Of a stretch of DNA of 49,656 nt, positions 24,855 through 32,880 are shown in pieces (the stretch's first letter is position 1; every line of letters begins with the position of its first letter). The stretch spans positions 1 to 49,656 of the forward strand of contig CATBDC010000025.1 in the NCBI GenBank assembly GCA_949502235.1. The letters are read 5' to 3'. Both the position numbers and the translations under genes were made by a program. The DNA comes from an uncultured Lachnospiraceae bacterium. Lineage in GTDB: Bacteria; Bacillota; Clostridia; Lachnospirales; Lachnospiraceae. The notes beneath the pieces are model-generated. The model made no database searches. It was not told the DNA's origin and saw only the letters and a list, made by a program, of their open reading frames with translations.

Positions 24855-26003
24855 CTACCATTCTCCCAGGGAATTATCTTCACTGAAATATTCCACGGGA
24901 CATGTATAATATCCATCATACGCAAGTGCCCTTACAGCGTCCTCATCCACCTCAAATCCAAGACCCGGATCCTGCGGAATATCTATATAGCCGTCCTTTA
25001 TAACAAAAGGTTTCTTAAAAATCTCTTTTCCTAAATCATGCCCTTCTGCCATTGTCGGATGCTCCTGCGCAGTAAAATTAGAAATACAGGTATCTATCTG
25101 CAGACAGGCCGCCAGCGCAATCGGCCCGAGAGGATTATGGGGCGCCATTGAGCAATAATAATTCGCACCCATAGCCGCGATTTTAAAGGTCTGTAAAATT
25201 CCGCCGCAGTGACATAAATCAGGCTGTAAGACCTTTGCCGCCTGCTTCTCAATTACTTCTCTGAATCCCCAGGTTGTAAACAGTCTTTCACCTGTTGCAA
25301 TAGGAATATTAGTTTTTCTGGCAAGCTCTGCCATTACATCCACATTTTCCGGAAGTACCGGCTCCTCAATAAACATAGGATGGAAGGGTTCCAGCTCCTT
25401 AAAAAGAATCGGCGCCATTGCAGGGGAAACTCTTCCATGAAAATCTATAGCAACATCAATATTTTCACCTACAATTTCTCTTATTCTTGAAAACTTATCC
25501 ACAAATTTCTCAACAGTCTTAAATGTATCAATATGACGAAGTGGTGCATGCATCGGAAGCTTCAGCGACTTAAAGCCTTCCTTCACTCTCTTTTCTGCAA
25601 GAACAGCCGCCCTGTCCGCATCCGCATTATCTTCATTTGGCGCGATGTGGGCATACATCCTCACTCTGTCCCGGCACTTACCGCCCAGCATCTGCCAGAC
25701 AGGCATGTGAAAATACTTCCCCTTAATATCCCAGAGGGCCTGCTCAATTCCGCTGATAGCGCTTACTAATATAGCGCCTCCCCTGTAAAAGGAGCCTCTG
25801 TAGAGCAAATGAAATATATGCTCAATATCCATCGGGTTCTTACCAATGATTTCTCTCCCGAATACTTTAACGGCTTCTTCAACAACGGTTCCTTTTCCTT
25901 CAAGTACCGCTTCGCCCCATCCGGTGATTCCTTCATCGGTTTCAATCTTTACAAACAGCCATCTTGGTTTCACCTGAAATGTCTCTACTGCTTTTACTTC
26001 CAT
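24855..26003 (-). CDS. dgoD: D-galactonate dehydratase-type enolase superfamily enzyme
   Basis: DgoD removes water from D-galactonate to give 2-keto-3-deoxy-galactonate. The 382-residue product has exactly the usual length and shows the mandelate-racemase-type features. Metal ligands are the Asp in AIDFHG, the Glu in FIEEPV and the Glu in ATGERL. The His of DFHG and the His in APHNPLGPIALAA are the dehydratase acid/base residues. AAGGAGG precedes the ATG at 26003; the frame continues to 26045 without a better start. It is first in the operon with the importer and a DapA-family aldolase, divergent from an IclR gene. A related aldonate such as L-galactonate or gluconate cannot be excluded. Confidence 0.88.
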   Translation of the reverse strand: MEVKAVETFQVKPRWLFVKIETDEGITGWGEAVLEGKGTVVEEAVKVFGREIIGKNPMDIEHIFHLLYRGSFYRGGAILVSAISGIEQALWDIKGKYFHMPVWQMLGGKCRDRVRMYAHIAPNEDNADADRAAVLAEKRVKEGFKSLKLPMHAPLRHIDTFKTVEKFVDKFSRIREIVGENIDVAIDFHGRVSPAMAPILFKELEPFHPMFIEEPVLPENVDVMAELARKTNIPIATGERLFTTWGFREVIEKQAAKVLQPDLCHCGGILQTFKIAAMGANYYCSMAPHNPLGPIALAACLQIDTCISNFTAQEHPTMAEGHDLGKEIFKKPFVIKDGYIDIPQDPGLGFEVDEDAVRALAYDGYYTCPVEYFSEDNSLGEW

Positions 26004-26016
26004 GATTTTCCTCCTT

Positions 26017-26035
26017 TTTCGAACGTTGTCCGAAA
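26017..26035. promoter_or_regulatory. Probable IclR operator upstream of the dehydratase gene
   Basis: TTTCGAACGTTGTCCGAAA is an imperfect inverted repeat lying immediately upstream of the dehydratase ribosome binding site. A second, related palindrome lies near the regulator gene (26238-26251). Position and symmetry suggest repression of the operon by the divergent IclR regulator. Confidence 0.5.
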
Positions 26036-26237
26036 TATCGAACATTTAAATATGTAAATATCATAGCACAGCGAATTCTATCAGTCAATATATTGTTTTC
26101 ACTTTTTCATTTTCATATTGCAAAATGACATATTTCACATAATTTTTATGCTATTTTTATGTATATTGCCCTAAATTTTCTTTTTCTCTACATCCATTGA
26201 CTTTTTTGCCGGCTAATGCTAAACTATATTTAACTTG

Positions 26238-26251
26238 TTCGTATATACGGA
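26238..26251. promoter_or_regulatory. Second probable IclR operator
   Basis: TTCGTATATACGGA is an imperfect palindrome sharing the TTCG...CGGA half-sites of 26017-26035. A TATAAT box (26272-26277) lies just downstream, ahead of the IclR gene, so the site could support autoregulation. Confidence 0.4.
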
Positions 26252-26314
26252 TGTTAAGTGTTATTTTCGGATATAATACATTTATCCACTTCAATCAGAA
26301 AGGACCTCATACAA

Positions 26315-27109
26315 ATGAAAGAACCTAAAATTAACAAAGCTGTTTCAAGAGCCATCGACATACTGGAATACATAGCTCATACAAAAGAATCTGTCACATT
26401 AGCGGAACTAAATAAAAATCTGGATGTTCCAAAAAGCAGTATTTTTGATATTATGCAGACGCTTGTAGACAAAAAAATGCTTGCCTTTGACCCTGTTTCA
26501 AAATCATATTTTTTGGATATTAAGTCCTTTGAGATTGGCAATGCGTACCTGAGCAAAAACGATATTCACAGCGTTGCACTGCCATACTTGAAAAGTATCA
26601 GTGAACAGACAAGCGAAACTGTATTTATGGCTGTCGAAAACAATGGCATGATTGTATATCTTGACAAAGTAGAAGGAACATCCCCCACAAGAACCACCTG
26701 CAATATCGGTGACAGAAATTCTATGCACTGCACAGGGCTGGGAAAGGCGATACTTGCCACCTATCCCATAGAAAAGATACGCCTGATTACCGGCGGAGGC
26801 GCTCTTCAGGCACATACAAAAAACACTCTTAAATCCTTTGATGAATTAATGGACGAGCTGAAAAGAACAAGGGAACGGGGGTATTCGATTGACAGGTGCG
26901 AAGACAATGATTATGTCTTCTGCGTAGCCTGCCCAATTCTTAATGTTTCAGGAAAGTGTATTGCATCTATAAGCATTTCCTGCGTATATACTCCTGCCGC
27001 AGAGGAAAAAACCGACTTCTACAGCCAGCTTATATCTAAGGCCGCATTAGATATATCTAACAAATTCGGATTCCTTGGAACCTCTCTTTTTGAGGCCTTT
27101 CATTATTAA
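26315..27109 (+). CDS. IclR-family transcriptional regulator
   Basis: IclR proteins sense small acids and control catabolic operons. The 264-residue product has the N-terminal winged helix (AVSRAIDILEYIAHTKESVT, then VPKSSIFDIMQTL) and the IclR effector domain with SMHCTGLGKAILA and GYSIDRCEDNDYVFCVACPI. AAAGGA precedes the ATG at 26315; an earlier ATG at 26258 lies in promoter sequence. It is divergent from the dehydratase/importer operon and heads the kinase/aldolase operon, so it probably controls both arms, with an aldonate or its keto-deoxy product as effector. Confidence 0.93.
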   Translation: MKEPKINKAVSRAIDILEYIAHTKESVTLAELNKNLDVPKSSIFDIMQTLVDKKMLAFDPVSKSYFLDIKSFEIGNAYLSKNDIHSVALPYLKSISEQTSETVFMAVENNGMIVYLDKVEGTSPTRTTCNIGDRNSMHCTGLGKAILATYPIEKIRLITGGGALQAHTKNTLKSFDELMDELKRTRERGYSIDRCEDNDYVFCVACPILNVSGKCIASISISCVYTPAAEEKTDFYSQLISKAALDISNKFGFLGTSLFEAFHY

Positions 27110-27129
27110 ACTTAAGGAGATTTCTCACT

Positions 27130-28086
27130 ATGGCTGAATTTGTATCCTTTGGAGAAACAATGATGGTATTTTCCCCGGGATCTCCCGGTCCGCTGAAATA
27201 CAAGCATAACTATAGCTGTAAAGCCGCAGGCGCCGAGACAAACACCTTAATCGGCGTCAGAAAGCTGGGCCATTCTGCCGGATGGATTGGCCGTCTCGGC
27301 AGCGATGGCCCCGGAGAATTTGTTCTGAACCAAATCCGGGCAGAAGGAATAGATACTGACCGTGTTGTACTTGATTCCAGATACGCCACCGGCATTATGA
27401 TCAAGCAGCTTTGTTCCCACGGCGAAACCTCTGTATTTTATTACCGTGACGGCTCTGCCTTCTGCCATGTCTCACTGACAGAAGCTGATTATCACTTTCT
27501 GTCCGGCGCCAGAATCTTCCACTTTACAGGCATTACACCTGTTCTCTGCAGAACCTGCAGAGAAGAACTGGACAAGCTCCTTTCTTTTTGCCGTACAAAA
27601 AAGATACCTGTAAGCTTTGACCCCAATATTCGCTTAAAGCTTTGGAAAGATAATGATTACAGAGACTTGATGAAGCACTATATAGCACTTTCTGATTATA
27701 TTATGCTTGGCGTCAGGGAGGCTGGCATTATTTTCGGGGAAGCATCAATAGATACCTATGCCGATAAAATCCGGAGCCTCTCCCCCTCCCTCTCCTTCCT
27801 TGCGGTTAAAAACGGGGCAGAAGGCGCATATGTATATGACAAAGCAGCTGCACATTTCATAAAGCCCTTTCCCTGTACATCCATAGACCCCGTAGGCGCC
27901 GGAGACGCTTTTAACGCTGGATTTCTTACTGGAATTCTTGAGCATCATGATCTGAAAACCTGCGGGAAAATTGCCGCAATATGCGGCGCATTGGCCACTG
28001 AAACCACCGGGGATGTCGAAGGACTGCCAGAGCGTGAAGAATTAATGTATTATTTATCCTCCGTCCCCCGCGCCCCGGAACGATAA
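27130..28086 (+). CDS. kdgK: PfkB-family kinase, probable 2-keto-3-deoxy-aldonate kinase
   Basis: This 318-residue sugar kinase phosphorylates C6 of a 2-keto-3-deoxy acid. FVSFGETMMVFSP and LGSDGPGEF give the N-terminal PfkB pattern. The C-terminal signature DPVGAGDAFNAGF carries the catalytic Asp of GAGD, preceded by the nucleotide-site stretch AVKNGAEGAYVY. AAGGAG precedes the ATG, 20 bp after the IclR stop. Sitting between the regulator and a KDPG-type aldolase, it fits the second step of a DeLey-Doudoroff route. Whether the substrate is the gluconate or galactonate epimer is open. Confidence 0.88.
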   Translation: MAEFVSFGETMMVFSPGSPGPLKYKHNYSCKAAGAETNTLIGVRKLGHSAGWIGRLGSDGPGEFVLNQIRAEGIDTDRVVLDSRYATGIMIKQLCSHGETSVFYYRDGSAFCHVSLTEADYHFLSGARIFHFTGITPVLCRTCREELDKLLSFCRTKKIPVSFDPNIRLKLWKDNDYRDLMKHYIALSDYIMLGVREAGIIFGEASIDTYADKIRSLSPSLSFLAVKNGAEGAYVYDKAAAHFIKPFPCTSIDPVGAGDAFNAGFLTGILEHHDLKTCGKIAAICGALATETTGDVEGLPEREELMYYLSSVPRAPER

Positions 28087-28099
28087 AAGGAGAATACCC

Positions 28100-28732
28100 A
28101 TGAATATAAAAGAAATTGTTACAGCTAATCCCATTATTGCCATACTTAGAAATATTGAGAGCGATCTCCTTCTTCCATACACAGAAAGTATACTGGAGGG
28201 AGGCATAGGCGCTGTGGAAATAGCCGCTAATTCAGAGGACGCGTTTCGTCAAATCCGTCTCTTGAAAGAAAACTTCGGCAGCTCTGTGCTAATCGGCGCC
28301 GGAACAGTAATAAATGAAGAGAGGATTCAAAGCAGCATAGATGCCGGTGCTTCCTTTTTTCTGACACCTTCTGTCACTGAGGAGCTGCTGGTACATTTTC
28401 ACAGACTGGGACTTCCGGTTCTCCCAGGTGTACTGTCACCGTCCGAGGTCTCACTGTGCCTGAAATATGACATGAACATTATGAAATTATTTCCTGCCGG
28501 CGAGCTTCCCCTCTCCTATATCCGCAGCCTCAGGGGTCCCTTTGAAACTGCGGAATTTGTAGCAGTAGGAGGGGTAAACGCTGGGAACATCTCTTCCTTT
28601 TTTCATGCCGGGTTCCTTGGAGTCGGAATCGGCAGCTCCCTTGTACCGAAAGAAAAGCTCATCTCCCGGGACTGGAAATATATCAAAGAATATATAAAAC
28701 AGCTGGTTGCGGAAACCATTGCAAAAGCTTAA
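28100..28732 (+). CDS. KDPG/KDPGal-type aldolase
   Basis: These aldolases split 2-keto-3-deoxy-6-phospho-aldonates to pyruvate and glyceraldehyde 3-phosphate. The 210-residue product has the family-sized TIM barrel with catalytic Glu40 (GAVEIAAN), GAGTVINEE, LTPSV and the Schiff-base Lys129 in NIMKLFPAG, followed by VGGVNAGNI. AAAGGAG precedes the ATG, 13 bp after the kinase gene, so they form an operon. Given DgoD in the same locus, the galactonate-specific form (DgoA-like) is favoured. Confidence 0.92.
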   Translation: MNIKEIVTANPIIAILRNIESDLLLPYTESILEGGIGAVEIAANSEDAFRQIRLLKENFGSSVLIGAGTVINEERIQSSIDAGASFFLTPSVTEELLVHFHRLGLPVLPGVLSPSEVSLCLKYDMNIMKLFPAGELPLSYIRSLRGPFETAEFVAVGGVNAGNISSFFHAGFLGVGIGSSLVPKEKLISRDWKYIKEYIKQLVAETIAKA

Positions 28733-28836
28733 GATGAATATTTTTGTGAACTTTCCATGTTCTCTCTTGCATTATGCCTCAAAATGCACTACAATAAGAA
28801 ACTGTTGTCAGGAGTTTACCATAGTACACAAACTAT

Positions 28837-28863
28837 GATTACTGTTTAAATTCCATTTACAAC
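28837..28863. repeat. R1 palindrome, decayed
   Basis: GATTACTGTTTAAATTCCAT followed by TTACAAC keeps the R1 left half and loop but not the right arm. It lies in the 150-bp gap after the aldolase gene, just upstream of the small gene at 28883. A separate little hairpin, CATAGT...ACTATG, precedes it. I see no T-tailed terminator in the gap. Confidence 0.45.
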
Positions 28864-28882
28864 ATCAGGGGAGGATTTACAT

Positions 28883-29101
28883 ATGAGTATAAATAAGAAT
28901 TATGACACTAACTATGACGACAGCTACAAGGATGTTCTGTCCGCCTTGTCAGAGCTTGACGATACGGCAGACATTGACTACGTAAAGGAAAACTATAAAT
29001 ATGAGCGGACAAACAAAAGGCGGCACCGCCGCATGGACTTCCGTCCTCTGCAGCATGCCGCGAAATTCTTGTCCTGCCTTATTCCGAAAAAATGTGCTTA
29101 A
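28883..29101 (+). CDS. Small basic-tailed protein of unknown function
   Basis: This 72-residue protein is not recognised. The N-terminal half is acidic and tyrosine-rich (NKNYDTNYDDSYKDVLSALS); the C-terminal half is strongly basic (NKRRHRRMDFRPLQHAAKFL) and could bind nucleic acid or membrane. GGGGAGG lies eight bases before the ATG, which argues for a real gene. It stands alone, with a decayed R1 repeat just upstream and the convergent xylulokinase gene 9 bp downstream. Confidence 0.6.
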   Translation: MSINKNYDTNYDDSYKDVLSALSELDDTADIDYVKENYKYERTNKRRHRRMDFRPLQHAAKFLSCLIPKKCA

Positions 29102-29110
29102 AGCATATTC

Positions 29111-30577
29111 CTAAAATTCCTGAAACAGACCCTTAACTGCCGGATAGATCTTCCTGAACTTCTGGTATTTTTCTTCATATTTTGCCACCAGCTCAGCTTC
29201 CGGCTCCACGGTGCCTGTAACCTTCACAAGCTTTCCGGCCGCTTCTTCGACGCTTTCATACTCGCCGCAGCCTACTGCAGCCAGTATGGCGCCGCCGTAG
29301 CCCGGGCCTTCCTCACTTTCGATTACATCCACCTTCAGATTCATAACATTGGCAATAATCCTTTTCCACAGAGGGCTCTTTGCACCGCCGCCGCAGATTT
29401 TCGTGCGCTCTATCTGAACACCGAGGCTTCTGGCCACCTCAAGGGAATCCCTAAGTCCAAAGGCCACGCCCTCTAACACCGCCTGGGTCATATCTGCCCT
29501 TGTAGTATCCATTGACATCCCGATAAAGGTTCCCCTTGCCTTCGGATCATTGTGAGGCGAACGCTCTCCCATAAGATATGGAAGATAGAATACCTGATTC
29601 TCTCCAAGCGCGGTAATCTCCGCCTGCTCCGCGGCAAAATCCTTTGTCTTTAAAATCTCCTCGCTCCACCATTTATTACAGGCTGCCGCGCTTAACATGC
29701 ATCCCATAAGATGATAGCAGCCGTCCGCATGGGCGAAGGAATGAAGGGCATTATTTTCATCCACCCCAAAGGTCTTACTGGAAATAAAGATGGTTCCCGA
29801 TGTTCCCAGGGAAATGTTGCACATACCGTCTCCTACGGTCCCTGTGCCCACTGCAGCGGCGGCATTATCCCCAGCCCCTGCTATAATTTTGACATTCTCC
29901 GAAAGCCCCAAAGAGTCCACAAGCTCCGGCTTCAGCCTTCCTACAGCATCATAGCTTTCGAAAAGCCTGGGAAGCTGTTCTTCAGTCACGCCGCAGATCT
30001 CCATCATTTCCTTTGACCAGCATTTATTCTTCACGTCCATAAGAAGCATACCCGAGGCATCCGAATAATCTGTACAGTGTACACCGCTTAACCGGTATGC
30101 GAGATAATCCTTAGGAAGCATGATTTTTGCAATTTTCGCAAAGTTCTCCGGCTCATTGTTCTTCATCCACAGAAGCTTCGGCGCCGTAAACCCGGCAAAC
30201 GCAATATTCGCCGTGTAACCGGACAGCTTCTCCTTCCCGATTACCTGATTCAGATAATCCGTCTCCTTTCCGGTCCGCCCGTCATTCCAGAGAATCGCAG
30301 GACGGATAACCTCATCCTCCTTATCAAGAGCCACAAGGCCGTGCATCTGTCCGCCAAAGCTGATTCCAGCCACCTGTGATTTATCTGCACCGGCAAGAAG
30401 CTCCTTCATTCCCTCTATGGTTTTCTCATACCAGTCCTGCGGATTCTGCTCCGACCAACCCGGATGGGGAAAATAAAGGGGATATTCCTTTGATACAATA
30501 TTATGGATTTTCCCTTCGCCGTCCATAAGCAGAAGCTTTACGGCAGAGGTTCCCAGATCAATTCCTATATATAACAT
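29111..30577 (-). CDS. xylB: Xylulokinase-type FGGY sugar kinase
   Basis: FGGY kinases phosphorylate ketoses; xylulokinase makes xylulose 5-phosphate for the pentose phosphate pathway. The 488-residue product starts LYIGIDLGTSAVKLLLMDG, contains GISFGGQMHGLV and AILWNDGRT, and carries KICGGGAKSPLWKRIIANV near the C-terminus. These are typical of XylB. AGGAGG is five bases before the ATG at 30577; the longer frame to 30643 crosses a hairpin and lacks a start signal. It follows an isomerase of the fucose/arabinose family rather than XylA, so the substrate could be another ketose such as ribulose. The motif match is nevertheless closest to xylulokinase. Confidence 0.93.
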   Translation of the reverse strand: MLYIGIDLGTSAVKLLLMDGEGKIHNIVSKEYPLYFPHPGWSEQNPQDWYEKTIEGMKELLAGADKSQVAGISFGGQMHGLVALDKEDEVIRPAILWNDGRTGKETDYLNQVIGKEKLSGYTANIAFAGFTAPKLLWMKNNEPENFAKIAKIMLPKDYLAYRLSGVHCTDYSDASGMLLMDVKNKCWSKEMMEICGVTEEQLPRLFESYDAVGRLKPELVDSLGLSENVKIIAGAGDNAAAAVGTGTVGDGMCNISLGTSGTIFISSKTFGVDENNALHSFAHADGCYHLMGCMLSAAACNKWWSEEILKTKDFAAEQAEITALGENQVFYLPYLMGERSPHNDPKARGTFIGMSMDTTRADMTQAVLEGVAFGLRDSLEVARSLGVQIERTKICGGGAKSPLWKRIIANVMNLKVDVIESEEGPGYGGAILAAVGCGEYESVEEAAGKLVKVTGTVEPEAELVAKYEEKYQKFRKIYPAVKGLFQEF

Positions 30578-30597
30578 TTTTTCCTCCTGCTTTATGT

Positions 30598-30631
30598 AAG
30601 CGTCAAAAAGTATTTTAACCTTTTGACGCTT
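30598..30631 (-). promoter_or_regulatory. Intercistronic hairpin between isomerase and xylulokinase genes
   Basis: AAGCGTCAAAA and TTTTGACGCTT form an 11-bp stem. On the minus strand no T run follows and the xylulokinase ribosome binding site is 10-15 nt downstream. It therefore looks more like an mRNA processing or stability element than a terminator. Confidence 0.45.
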
Positions 30632-30644
30632 TTTATCTAACAAA

Positions 30645-32129
30645 TTATTTCCATGGATTCTCCGTTGGGTATCTTACACCTGCCGGCTGGTTGTAGCCAA
30701 TCTCCTCCACCGGAACGCCGATATATTTAAACACCTCGAAAAGAGCCTTCCCGTAATTGCCAAATGCAACCGCCCCGTGATGCGGGAAATTCTTCTCAAT
30801 AAGCACATGGCGGTAGAATCTTCCCATCTCCGGAATCGCGAAAATACCGATTCCGCCAAAGGACCGGGTAGCGACCGGAAGAACCTCCCCCTGCGCAATA
30901 TAGGCCCTAAGCTTACTGTCCGCCGTACTCTGAAGCCGGTAGAAGGTAATGTTACCCGGTTTGATATCGCCCTCAAGAGTTCCCTGGGTAACCTCCTCCG
31001 GCAGCGCCCTTGCCATAATAAGCTGATATTTCATTTCACAGAAGGAAAGCTTTTCTGATGCCGTATTGCCGCAATGGAAGCCCATGAAGGTATCCTTGTG
31101 TGTATACGGGAATTTTCCTTCAATATCTTCCTTATATAAATCTGCCGGAACATTATTGTTAATGTCAAGAAGGGTTACCACATCCTCACTTACTACCGTT
31201 CCGATAAACTCGCTGAGTGCTCCGTAAATATCCACCTCGCAGGAAACCGGAATACCCTGTGCAGTCAGGCGGCTGTTTACATAGCATGGTACGAATCCAA
31301 ACTGTGTCTGGAAGGCCGGCCAGCATTTTCCTGCAATCGTAACATATTTGCGGTAGCCTCTGTGCTCCTCTATCCAATCCTTAAGGGTAATCTCATACTG
31401 CGCAAGCTTTGCAAGTATCTCCGGCTTCTTGTTGCCTGCGCCCAGCTCCTCCTCCATTTCTTTTACAACAGCCGGAATTCTCTCATCGCCATCGTGCTTA
31501 TGGAATGCCTCAAACAAGTCAAGCTCTGAATTTTCTTCGATCTCTACACCCAGATCATAGAGCTTTTGAATCGGCGCATTACATGCAAGGAAATTAAGCG
31601 GTCTTGGTCCGAAGCTTATAATCTTTAAATTATTTAAGCCGATAACAGCCTTTGCAATAGGGCGGAATTCATGAATCATATCCGCACATTCCTCTGCTGT
31701 CCCTACGGGGTACTCTGGAATATATGCCTTAACCTTGCGGAGCTTTAAGTTGTAGCTGGCATTTAACATACCGCAGTACGCGTCTCCTCTGCCCTGGATC
31801 AGATTATCTCCTCTCTCCTCTGCTGCCGCGATAAACATCTTCGGTCCGTCAAAATGCTTTGCAAGAAGAGTTTCTGAAATTTCCGGTCCGAAGTTTCCAA
31901 GATATACCACAAGGGCATTACATCCGGCCTTCTTGATATCTTCTAATGCCTGTACCATGTGGATTTCACTTTCTACAATACAGATCGGACACTCATAGAT
32001 TTCCTCTGAACCATATTTTTCTGTGTACGCCTTCATAAGCGCCTCCCGCCTTGTGACAGACAGGCTCTCCGGGAAACAATCCCTGCTTACTGCAACTACT
32101 CCAATTTTTAATTCTGGCATGTTACTCAT
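30645..32129 (-). CDS. L-fucose/L-arabinose isomerase family protein
   Basis: This 494-residue enzyme belongs to the fold shared by L-fucose and L-arabinose isomerases. It starts KIGVVAVSRDCFPESLS and contains ALVVYLGNFGPEISE, GQ-free segments such as IISFGPRPLNFLACNAPIQ, then EVDIYGALSEFIGTVVS and GFHCGNTASEKL. The C-terminal domain has RLQSTADSKLRAYIAQGEV and RHVLIEKNFPHHGAVAFG. The acidic residue in EVDIYG and the histidines of FHCGN and FPHHG are candidate metal/active-site positions. This subgroup travels with DUF4867 and a kinase, as here. Substrate is uncertain: it should make the ketose for the following xylulokinase. Confidence 0.87.
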   Translation of the reverse strand: MSNMPELKIGVVAVSRDCFPESLSVTRREALMKAYTEKYGSEEIYECPICIVESEIHMVQALEDIKKAGCNALVVYLGNFGPEISETLLAKHFDGPKMFIAAAEERGDNLIQGRGDAYCGMLNASYNLKLRKVKAYIPEYPVGTAEECADMIHEFRPIAKAVIGLNNLKIISFGPRPLNFLACNAPIQKLYDLGVEIEENSELDLFEAFHKHDGDERIPAVVKEMEEELGAGNKKPEILAKLAQYEITLKDWIEEHRGYRKYVTIAGKCWPAFQTQFGFVPCYVNSRLTAQGIPVSCEVDIYGALSEFIGTVVSEDVVTLLDINNNVPADLYKEDIEGKFPYTHKDTFMGFHCGNTASEKLSFCEMKYQLIMARALPEEVTQGTLEGDIKPGNITFYRLQSTADSKLRAYIAQGEVLPVATRSFGGIGIFAIPEMGRFYRHVLIEKNFPHHGAVAFGNYGKALFEVFKYIGVPVEEIGYNQPAGVRYPTENPWK

Positions 32130-32151
32130 AATTTTTATCCTTCCTTTCCTG

Positions 32152-32769
32152 TTATATTAATTCAATATTTTTACCCTTAAGTCCGCAAAAAGCCCCTTCA
32201 ATTCCAGCCTCCTCGTGGGCAATCAGCCACTTGTTCTTTGCCGTAATCAGCCTGTCCTCCCCAGATTCTCCTGCCGGGAAATCAAGCTGTGTATTTGTTC
32301 CCGCCGGGAGGACAACAACAGCCCGAAAGCCTGTGTCCGCCGCCATGCACGGTGCATAATGAAGGGTTGTGGCGTACATTTCTACCGCTGTTCCCGCCGG
32401 TACAAAAAATGCTTCCACCAGTGACGTATCGTATGTAAAGTCCGCCTCTACATCCTGCTCCATTCCTACCAGAAGAATCATATCCGTCACTGCCACATTA
32501 ACCTCGGAAGAACGGTGATATTCCAGCGCATTAAGCTTCCTGTTCTTTCCATTGCAGTACCCTATCTGAATAGGCAGGCCCCCAAACGCCCTGTTTTTAA
32601 ATTCCGCGGCCTCCGGAAGCGCCTCTAGCTCTTCCACAGAAGGCACATAAACTACCTCATCCGGAAGCGGTGTATGCTTCATAGCCTCCAAAAGCCCCGA
32701 AAGAGCATAGCCGCTCAAGACACGCCCATATCTTCCGAAGGACTTATCCGTTACCTTTTGCACGTTCAT
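32152..32769 (-). CDS. DUF4867 family protein (cupin-like)
   Basis: This 205-residue cytoplasmic protein matches DUF4867: FGRYGRVLSGY at the start, VEELEALPEAAEF, IQIGYCNGKNRKLNALEYHR, then VNVAVTDMILLVGMEQD. The beta-rich centre includes EAFFVPAGTAVEMYATTLHYAPC, a cupin-like strand pattern with a possible metal-binding His and Glu. AAGGAGG precedes the ATG at 32769. It is first in the operon with the isomerase and kinase, so it probably handles the same sugar, perhaps as a mutarotase or a non-catalytic isomerase partner. Its chemistry is not established. Confidence 0.88.
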   Translation of the reverse strand: MNVQKVTDKSFGRYGRVLSGYALSGLLEAMKHTPLPDEVVYVPSVEELEALPEAAEFKNRAFGGLPIQIGYCNGKNRKLNALEYHRSSEVNVAVTDMILLVGMEQDVEADFTYDTSLVEAFFVPAGTAVEMYATTLHYAPCMAADTGFRAVVVLPAGTNTQLDFPAGESGEDRLITAKNKWLIAHEEAGIEGAFCGLKGKNIELI

Positions 32770-32822
32770 TTTTATTTCCTCCTTTCGCAAACCTATAAAC
32801 CGTAATAATATAATAACAAATA

Positions 32823-32864
32823 AGCCCTGAATATCTCAACCAATTAATGGTCTGATCCAGGGCT
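32823..32864. terminator. Terminator hairpin downstream of the HipA-like gene
   Basis: AGCCCTG and CAGGGCT pair around a 28-nt loop that itself has GGTTGAG/CCATTA partial pairing. GTTTTTTG follows on the plus side; on the minus side TTATTTG follows. It lies 16 nt past the minus-strand stop codon and upstream of the DUF4867 operon, which it insulates. Confidence 0.6.
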
Positions 32865-32880
32865 GTTTTTTGTCCTTTTA

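Noticed and set aside
30598-30631. Hairpin between isomerase and xylulokinase genes as a terminator
   Set aside because: The T run follows only on the plus strand, where no gene is transcribed; the genes run the other way.
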